The notes under the pieces: generated by a model
Databases searched by the model: none
Told to the model about the DNA's origin: nothing
What the model saw: the letters and a program-made list of their open reading frames with translations, nothing else
DNA from: Monosporascus cannonballus
Lineage: Eukaryota > Ascomycota > Sordariomycetes > Xylariales
Assembly (NCBI GenBank): GCA_004154925.1
Contig: QJNS01000747.1
Span: 1 to 42,747 of the forward strand
Direction of reading: 5' to 3'
Length of the DNA stretch: 42,747 bases
Part shown: positions 35,903-42,747 of the stretch, one piece after another
How positions within the stretch are numbered: position 1 is the stretch's first letter
How the letters are laid out: each line of letters begins with the position of its first letter
Position numbers and translations under genes: made by a program

Positions 35903-37364
35903 TATTATTATAAATTAGCGACAAGCGCCCTTATCTCACCAGCGTCGGGAAAAGCTTCTAGAATGGAAGCAAAATAAACTTCCCTAGTCGGATGCGATTG
36001 CGAGTTGGCCAGCAATCCTGGAACAAACCAGAAAATCTTATGTTTCCAAAATCAATAACTCTATCAGTTGGTTGTTCTTTCGTTAGATGCTCTCTTCCTG
36101 AATCAATATACGAGGACGTACCTGGGTAGGCAGGTCAAGGAAGTAGGTACTGGACATACATAGCTGTACTGTAGACAATGTCGGTGAAGGTTTATCGACG
36201 TGGCAAGCTACATATAGTTAGACAGCATCCGGTGTAATTTGCTCCTTCATGCGGGGAGACTTATTCGATATGGAGAAGCTAACCATCGGCTAACATTTAA
36301 TGCCTTATGCTCTTGCGCTTGGTGTGACTAATAACTATGTAGGTCTCACGAGGTCAGCAAAGGAGGTGAAGTTCGTGACAAGTAAGATGTCAGGCACGAA
36401 CGTCGCATATGCACATACAGCAATTAATAGCATCGGGATAGTGTACCATCTAGGCAGACGGCACAGATAGACTGAAGCAGGCAAGTGAGATAGGCATCAA
36501 GCAAGCAACTCAGCGGCGACTGAGCAAATGCGGACAAGCAAAACAAGAGCTGGCACAAGGTGAAAACTGATTCCCCATCCCTCTTATGCATGCTATTAGG
36601 AGGACGAGAATATTATTGATGTTGGGCCAATAACACCACCTTCCTATGGGACGATGATGGCAGGGCATGGAATCGACTAGAGGGGTGTGACCACTAAAGA
36701 GCAACGGACTGCGTTATAACTTATCATTTTACGTATTGCCTCTTGCATCAATATCTACCTCCCTTCCTTACCTACCTATACTTGGTACACAATATATAAG
36801 GTACAAAATAGCTCCTCGGGCGCTAATAAATGAAGGGGCTACTGTCCGCTACAACTTCGTATATACACAGGCGAACACAACTGGAGCATCTGATAATCAT
36901 CCGATGACTGATTCATTAAACACTAGCTAACTGAATCTATATCCCATGCCGTGAGTAGAGTCTGATTCATGTATCGCAAATGCAACTACCTACCTGCCAT
37001 TCATCCTGCTACTCGCATGATGCCAAGCCGTAAATATCTGAGTTTGTACTGTGTACCTGCAGGTGTTCTATGTCGTTGATTGCACATGCCAACAGTAAAT
37101 CCAGAAGAACAATAGCCATAAGCATTCATGGGCCGTCTTCGATTTCTACATTTACGCCCGCTTTCCAATTCCATTCAAGCTTTCCTTATTCCACCTTCGT
37201 CAACAAACAGGAAGGTCCAGCGGCAGTCAACATTCTAACCAAGATTCTTCCTACTAGTTACCCAATAAGCCAGTAATATCATCGATCGAGTCCATCCTGA
37301 GCACTGCGAAAACACCCAGAAAAAGAAATTGATTACGTACGTATAAGCTCTACAGTATGTTCGC

Positions 37365-37375
37365 CACGTGATTGG
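37365..37375. promoter_or_regulatory. E-box next to inverted CCAAT
   Basis: CACGTG is immediately followed by ATTGG, about 475 bp before the RRM gene start. CACGTG is bound by bHLH factors such as Cbf1, and ATTGG (CCAAT reversed) by the HAP/CBF complex. Abutting placement may be functional; unproven. Confidence 0.35.
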
Positions 37376-37559
37376 GTGGGCTTGGTGGGCCACCCGGTCA
37401 CCACTTCCTTCCCGCCTCTCACACCCCCACCGCAGTCTTATCATAAAGGCGCAAAGGAATTGCACAACCCCAGAACTAGGCAAGCACAAGCACAAGCAAC
37501 AATGCACAGGTACATCCCTTCCCCAAATCCCAAATCCACCCTTTTTGCCTCATAAAAAT

Positions 37560-37844
37560 TTCTAGGTCCAATCGCCGATGCAATCCTAAATCCTCTCCCC
37601 TTCTTCTCTTCTTCATACCTCTCAATCCATATCAATCTCAAGTTCTTGTGTCACGACTCGACCAACACACTCAATTTTCTCCTCACTCTTCTCTAGGGCA
37701 CGTAGCTACCCTGATTTCCTCCCCCAAAATTGTTCAAGAGTTCAATATCTGAACCCGACCCAACGTCTTTCAATCCAACTACCCCGAGCAATATCAACTT
37801 ACCTTCAACTTAATCTCCCACCCAACCAACAACCACCAGACAAA
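37560..37844 (+). promoter_or_regulatory. CT-rich leader of RRM gene
   Basis: Pyrimidine-rich sequence with CAATC, TCAACT and similar CA-rich boxes runs almost to the ATG at 37845, which sits in a strong context (CAAAATGGCC). This is typical of highly expressed fungal genes; no upstream ATG interrupts the last 100 bp. Confidence 0.5.
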
Positions 37845-39391
37845 ATGGCCGCCACCGTGGAGAAAGTTGCCGATGCTGTCAAGGACGTCACCAACGCTCT
37901 TAGCAATACCACTATCACTGGCAAGGACGATAACAAAGATGCCGTCCATGCCAGTGCCGCCGAGGGTCGCCGACTGTACATCGGCAACCTCGCGTATGCG
38001 ACAACCGAGGGGGAGTTGAAAGAATTCTTCAAGGGCTACCTTGTGTAAGTGCAGCATGTTCAACATTCCATGCCTTCTCTTTAGGTCTATTCCCAGAGCG
38101 TTGCATTATCGCCGAAGCCGAGGATTGTCTTTTGATGGTCGCTTGCTCTGTGCGCATCAAAGCAGTTGCGACTTCTGCAACGCGACGGACCGAGCATGTC
38201 TGGGTCATGACTTGGTTCTACGTACCCTCGGATGCCGCACGATGTTGACCTTGTACTTGGTTCATTACACTAATCTGACCTTTACCCTCATAGGGAGTCC
38301 GTGTCTATTCCCAAAAACCCCCGCACTGACCGCCCCGTCGGCTACGCCTTCGTCGACCTTTCCACCCCGACTGAGGCTGAGCGTGCCATCGCTGAGCTTT
38401 CCGGCAAGGATATCCTCGAGCGCAAGGTCTCCGTGCAGCTTGCCCGAACTCCTCAGCCTGCTGGTGAGAAGTCCGAGGGCGGTGCAAACGGCGAAGGCGC
38501 CGAAGGCACCCGTCGCCGATCCTCTGGGCGTGGTCGTGGCCGAGGTCGCGGCCGTGCCGGTCGCGCCGGACGTGGAGGACGATCTGTACGTATATACTCT
38601 GTCGGAAAAGGCGCGGCCCTGCGTGATTCGACTTGGAAGCTAACACTGTCCCAGGATGGAAAGGAGGATGCCCCTACTACCGAAGGAGCCGCAGACGCTA
38701 ACGCTGTCCCTGCCAACAATGAGGTTCTACCTTTGACGGACATCACCAACCAGACCAATACTGACGACACTCAAAAGAAGAAAGAGAGCCGCCCTGCCCG
38801 TGAGCGCCGTGAGCGTGGTCCGCCTGCTGATGGCATTCCCTCCAAGAACAAGGTTATGGTTGCCAACCTGCCATACGACCTGACTGAGGATCAGGTAAAT
38901 CAGTTTCTCTGACATGGTGTGCAGTACATAATTCTAACCTGGTCGTACAGCTCAAGGAACTCTTCAAGGCGTATGAGCCTTCTTCTGCGAAGATCGCTCT
39001 TCGTCCGATTCCCCGGTTCATGATTAAGAAGCTCCAGGCTCGCGGAGAACCTCGCAAGGGACGCGGCTTCGGCTTCGTCACTCTTGCATCAGAGGAGATG
39101 CAGCAGAAGGCCGTCACTGAGATGAACGGCAAGGAGATCGAGGGCCGTGAGATTGCCGTCAAGGTCGCTATTGACAGCCCCGACAAGACGGATGATGAGG
39201 GCATCTATCCCGCCGAGTACCAAACTAACGGCCAAGAAGCTGCCGCTCCTGCTGCCGCCGGTTCTCCTGCTGCCACCAATGCTCCTGGTACTGCTCCTGC
39301 TGACGCCGCTCCTGCCGCCCCCGCCCCCGCCGCCCCCGCTCCGGATGCGGCGGCGGCACCCGTCCCGACCCCTGCTACCAACACCGCCTAA
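37845..39391 (+). CDS. RNA-binding protein with two RRM domains and an RGG-like linker
   Basis: Exons 37845-38044, 38294-38585, 38655-38894 and 38951-39391 give 390 residues. RRM1 (about 44-120) has RNP2 LYIGNL and RNP1 VGYAFVDL; RRM2 (about 229-315) has RNP2 VMVANL and RNP1 KGRGFGFVTL. Between them lies an Arg/Gly tract (RGRGRGRGRAGRAGRGGR), a likely arginine-methylation and RNA-contact region. The tail is Ala/Pro-rich low complexity. Introns are 249, 69 and 56 bp. Introns 1 and 3 each split an RRM, and the join VESVSIPKNP confirms the first. Intron 2 is 69 nt, in frame and free of stops, so retention would add 23 residues after the RGG tract. The role is probably mRNA binding in nucleus or cytoplasm; I cannot name a specific yeast orthologue. 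Confidence 0.9.
38586..38654 (+). other. 69-nt in-frame intron
   Basis: GTACGT donor, GCTAAC branch site and CAG acceptor in canonical spacing, in phase 0, length divisible by three and no stop codon. Splicing is the likely default; a retained form would encode a full-length protein with 23 extra residues. Confidence 0.75.
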
Positions 39392-40472
39392 ACAATCTCA
39401 ACCCCCGTTTCGGCGTTCCGATCGGAGATGGGACCGTACAAGTATTATCAGCCTCCTGGCACTCGGTGTCATCTCTTTCACTCGATCGTGAGCTTAGCCG
39501 AGCGTTGTCAGCGAACGACTTCCGGCCGGGTCGATTCTTTGATTTCATAGTAGATGCGATATGAACGAAAATCTGAGGCAGTAGCGGTTATGGCTTCAGA
39601 TATTATCAATGGAGAGCTGTGCTGCAGCCAGGGGACTTTTATCTGTGATAGACGTCTGGGCAATCGTGCTGCGGCTTTTGGCGAATATCTTAATTCCGAC
39701 GAACGACGAGTTTATCACCAGTCTTTCAACTATGTGTTACTTAGCTTGACTCACGCATTTTCCCCACGGCCGGTACACTATCTAGCTAGGACAGCGGAGC
39801 CGGGTTATGGAGGGACTGGGAAGAGTTCTCGAGCGCAACAATAAACACAAATGATTGATATGGACAAAGGAGTGTCGCTATGCAGATGTGCTAGAGCTGT
39901 TTGACGTAGTTCCGGCTTATGTTCCAATCGTAGGAGTCCAATCCCCGGTTACAGGAGCAGGTCACCTTTGCCAAGAAGCCAACTTGTGATGCTATGGAAA
40001 TGGCGAATGCTGTCGATCCATATCTACCCCATTTGTGTCGTGCGTAATTCGTACCCTTTCCAGTGCAATGAGGTGAAGGTAGGGAATTAACGCTAGTTGC
40101 CATGTGGATTCGCCAGTGATCTAGATCTCCTATGCCAAGTCTAGCGAACGAATAAGCCAACTCATGAAGTTCGAAAAGAAAAGGGGAGCAATAATGCCAG
40201 GGGTGAGGTGTGGGTAGAAATTAAAAGATGATTGGCCCGTTCATAGCGTTATTATATAAACTAACTAAGCGAGTTATGCATCTGTCGACTTGCGCCTTGA
40301 CACTTTTATTAAGTCAATTGCACATCGATATACGCAGGTGTTCGAGAGAGAAACATAATCACCTTGCCGAATCAACTTCCTTTTCCTGGCACCCCTCTTC
40401 ACAACATCGAGATCAAGAGAGCTATTAACCCATTGACCCATCAAGTGTGCGACGGGCACTTTATTTCCCACC
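39392..40472. other. RRM gene 3' region and GCS1 promoter
   Basis: About 1.1 kb without a credible gene. The frame 39554-39844 is open but lacks motifs and lies where a 3' UTR is expected. Pyrimidine-rich sequence near 40370-40400 precedes the GCS1 start. Confidence 0.5.
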
Positions 40473-41828
40473 ATGTCTTCCAAGGCAATGTGGGAAGTCG
40501 ATCCCGAAACGCGATCAAAGGTGTGTACGCGCGCATGGGCCCCTGAGCAGTCTCGGCGAAGTTTGGGTTTGGACTCTCTCACTCGCGTGCTAGTTTACTT
40601 CTGTTTATTCAGGGGGCCGGCGCTGACCTCTCTGGATGCTCCTAGCTCCTAGCCATACAGAAGACCAACAACAATAACGTGTGCTGCGACTGCAACGCCC
40701 CCAGCCCGCAATGGGCCTCGCCCAAGTTCGGCATCTTCATCTGTCTCTCGTGCGCCGGCGTCCACCGCGGCCTAGGCGTCCACATCTCCTTCGTGCGTTC
40801 CGTCACCATGGATGCCTTCAAGCAGGCCGAGATTGAGCGCATGCGACTGGGCGGTAACGAGGGCTGGCGCTCCTTCTTCGAGAACCACGAGGACACGCGG
40901 ATGCGCGGCGTGACTTGGGACGATGCTACCATCGCCGAGCGGTATAGCGGGGAGGTCGGGGAGGAGTGGAAGGAGAGGCTAAGCGCCAAGGTCGAGGGCA
41001 GGGAGTACGTCCCCGGCGCACGAAAGCCCAGCACACCGCAGCCCGCCGCCGGGAAACCGCCGACGAAGCAGGGCGGCAGCGAGACGAGCACCCCGTTGCA
41101 GGGCGTCGCGACGAGCGGCAGCAGGACCGCTAGCCCCAACCGGCCGGGGCAGACCGGCAAGGTAAAAGTCGACGATAAGTACTTCGCCCGCCTGGGCGAG
41201 GAGAACGCGGCGAGGTCGGCGGACGTGCCGCCAAGCCAGGGAGGGAAATACGCTGGATTCGGCAATACGCCCATGCCCGCAAAGAGCGGTAATGAGATCG
41301 GCCTGCCGGATTTCAGCGATCTGCAGAGGGATGCCTTGACTACTGTGACGAAGGGATGGGGTTGGTTCGCCAATACGGTCAAGCACGTCAATACGGATTT
41401 CATTCAACCTACAGCCAAGCAGGTAAGCGGGTTTCATTTCACCGCCCATCCTATCACTGTACAAGGCGCTCTACCACGCGACCTAGGTGTACGTTCGGAT
41501 TCACCAGTTTTTTTGATGCGCTCTACAGTTATCGGAGACGGATTTCGCGGCACAGGCGAGGCTCGCCGCGGGCAACGTGGGACGCGTCGCGCAGGCCGGT
41601 GCAAGGAGCGCACAGGACAACCTGAGCCGGTTCGTCGAGGGACCCGACGCCCGGAGGCAGACGCCGTTGGACGAGAGCAAGAAGGCATTCTGGGACGACT
41701 TCGCGGCCGTCGCGGACCAGCGCCAGCCCAAGAATAGCTCGATCGGGACGTCGGCAATGGGCAAGGCGGGAGCCAGCAAGAACGCGCCGGCGGCGGCGAA
41801 GAAGGACGACGAGTGGGACGACTGGTAG
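40473..41828 (+). CDS. GCS1: ADP-ribosylation factor GTPase-activating protein, Gcs1/ArfGAP1 type
   Basis: Exons 40473-40520, 40646-41422 and 41529-41828 give 374 residues. ArfGAPs trigger GTP hydrolysis on Arf1 and so drive COPI coat release at the Golgi. The zinc finger is C29-x2-C32-x16-C49-x2-C52, followed by the catalytic arginine R57 in GVHRGLGVH. The short first exon ([16 protein letters not shown]) joins to [11 protein letters not shown], as in fungal Gcs1 proteins. Downstream are [15 protein letters not shown], the GWGWF amphipathic segment likely to sense curved membranes, and a C-terminal DEWDDW, like the coatomer-binding KWDDF end of yeast Gcs1. Introns are 125 and 106 bp. The exon 2 acceptor lies in a duplicated CTCCTAG. 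Exon 3 resumes with [15 protein letters not shown]. Confidence 0.93.
40639..40660 (+). other. Tandem splice acceptors in GCS1 intron 1
   Basis: CTCCTAG is directly repeated and followed by CATACAG, giving AGs ending at 40645, 40652 and 40660. The first yields the conserved LLAIQ before KTNNNN; the third removes exactly five codons and stays in frame; the second shifts frame. Confidence 0.6.
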
Positions 41829-42557
41829 TCGGGAAGCCCCTCTCTTATCTGATGAATTCCCATTGCTGAAGGACGCGGGGGTGGACAAAGCCTGGGCGGG
41901 TGGGTGGCTTCGTGGCTGGCACGGCTGTAGGATTATCTAGGTGGTGCTACGTATGTAGAGGAAGGAGTCTTTGGGTAGCGTGTATACGTCTTCTTGCTTT
42001 TTGTTTTTGCAACACTTTACTGCTCGAGGTAACTTAGACTACCGAATCTAGCTTTTGTTTTCAGAGTATTTCGTACACAAGCCATGGATTGGCGTTCCGA
42101 AGGTGTAGAACACTATGGATATAGACCTCCTATTCGTTCCCATAAGCAAGTCTATACCGAGGACAACAGAAGAGGAAGCTTGAAGCAATACAAATATCCA
42201 CTTGAGTCAGTAATTCCAAATACACGTTGCATTGCCTTTCATGTCTGAACGCACTCGGGGAGTCTTATATGGAGGAGGCTTGGCCGCTACTAAGACCTAT
42301 CGGTCAGTATGTGGGGTGTGGCCGGCCGAGGTTAAAACCGGCAGTAGCCGGGGTCACAGTCCGCTTTTCCTGGGGGAACCCCGTTGCTGTTCTTCCCTGC
42401 GTCATTGCAAATCAAAGCGGGAGCTCGGCGAAAAGAGGTGCCTACCTACCTTACCTTACCCATATCGACAACTCGCCGACCCGCCGCTTGCTTGTTCGCT
42501 TCTCCCAGTCTCATCGCACTTTCACACGTCCGGGTGGAACCTTGAAAGGTCGCCGCT
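41829..42557. other. GCS1 3' region and ETF-beta promoter
   Basis: About 730 bp. T-rich sequence at 41995-42010 and 42052-42062 suggests the GCS1 transcript end. TACCTACCTTACCTTACC at 42440-42457 lies about 100 bp before the ETF-beta ATG. No additional gene is supported. Confidence 0.5.
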
Positions 42558-42747
42558 ATGTCTGCGTTACGGATCCTCGTCCCCGTCAAGCGGGTAATCG
42601 ACTATGCGGTAAGTAAGTCTTGTTCATCTATCTATCTCAATTGGGATCCGGAGCTATGCTTCAATTTTTATTTTTATTTTTTAATTTTTTTTCCTTTCGT
42701 AGTTTGGAAAGAGAGAGGGGGGGGGGGGTATGGGGTTTTTTTTGTGG
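42558..42747 (+). CDS. Electron-transfer flavoprotein beta subunit, first exon only
   Basis: ATG at 42558 opens 17 codons, MSALRILVPVKRVIDYA, ending at a GTAAGT donor at 42609. This is the signature N-terminus of ETF-beta (LVPVKRVIDY), the mitochondrial matrix protein that, with ETF-alpha, carries electrons from acyl-CoA and other dehydrogenases to ETF-ubiquinone oxidoreductase. The rest of the window is intron 1, T-rich then G-rich, and the remaining exons lie outside. Only 17 residues are visible, so the call rests on that motif. Confidence 0.82.
   Translation, partial: MSALRILVPVKRVIDYAVSKSCSSIYLNWDPELCFNFYFYFLIFFPFVVWKERGGGGYGVFFV
42660..42747. other. Low-complexity right edge
   Basis: T runs, then GAGAGAG, a long G run, and T and G runs to the last base. 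It lies inside the ETF-beta first intron. This fits an assembly break caused by homopolymers, like the left edge. Confidence 0.55.

Larger units (their letters stand above)
34584..37844. other. Divergent intergenic region, TAH18 and RRM gene promoters
   Basis: About 3.3 kb between two divergent genes. AT-rich near 35130-35250. A GGCTGGCGGCGGG minisatellite lies at 35411-35450. TACCTA/TAGGTA motifs are frequent (35741-35780, 36119-36150, 36755-36790). A possible small two-exon ORF begins at 35557. The last 500 bp contain a CACGTG-ATTGG element and a CT-rich leader for the RRM gene. Confidence 0.5.

Noticed and set aside
38041..38643. 200-codon + ORF over RRM gene intron 1 and exon 2
   Set aside because: It is out of frame with both RRMs and includes an intron; splicing restores RNP1 in the other frame.

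Overview
The window looks like nuclear DNA of a filamentous ascomycete (Pezizomycotina, most likely a Sordariomycete). Genes are monocistronic and cut by short spliceosomal introns (mostly 45-140 bp, GT..AG, several with CTAAC/CTGAC-type branch sites). The gene set is fungal: MSB2 signalling mucin, UFO1-like F-box protein, AIM2-like dienelactone hydrolase, TAH18, GCS1 and ETF-beta. Both window ends are homopolymer-rich without a telomere repeat, so this may be a whole assembly contig.

Layout. 1-6.3 kb: no firm gene, a 350-bp AT-rich island, then the CT-rich leader of MSB2. 6.36-10.42 kb (+): MSB2, a 1352-residue mucin with internal tandem repeats. 11.56-13.56 kb (+): three-exon MFS anion/nicotinate/allantoate-type transporter. 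14.37-17.89 kb (+): two-exon F-box/beta-propeller/triple-UIM protein resembling yeast Ufo1. 18.83-19.71 kb (-): two-exon dienelactone hydrolase family protein, convergent with the F-box gene. 19.7-22.9 kb: no gene recognised. 23.0-25.56 kb (-): three-exon membrane-anchored aspartic-protease-like protein whose first catalytic motif is lost. 25.6-31.7 kb: about 6 kb without a recognisable gene. 31.76-34.58 kb (-): four-exon TAH18 diflavin reductase. 34.6-37.8 kb: spacer and promoter. 37.85-39.39 kb (+): four-exon two-RRM RNA-binding protein. 40.47-41.83 kb (+): three-exon GCS1-type ArfGAP. 42.56 kb to the end (+): first exon of electron-transfer flavoprotein beta, cut by the window edge.

I see no single pathway, biosynthetic cluster or mobile element linking these genes. 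The mix is conserved housekeeping (Fe-S assembly electron donor, vesicle traffic, mitochondrial electron transfer, RNA binding) plus cell-surface sensing (MSB2 and the pseudo-aspartic protease, both single-pass with a secreted ectodomain and cytoplasmic tail) and turnover (SCF receptor). The most unusual items are the catalytically altered aspartic-protease-like membrane protein, recent-looking tandem duplications in MSB2, an in-frame 69-nt intron inside the RGG region of the RRM gene, a tandem splice acceptor in GCS1, and a coding-looking leader ORF with an internal TAG upstream of MSB2. Exon joins were inferred by eye from splice signals, reading frame and family motifs; no alignment was run.
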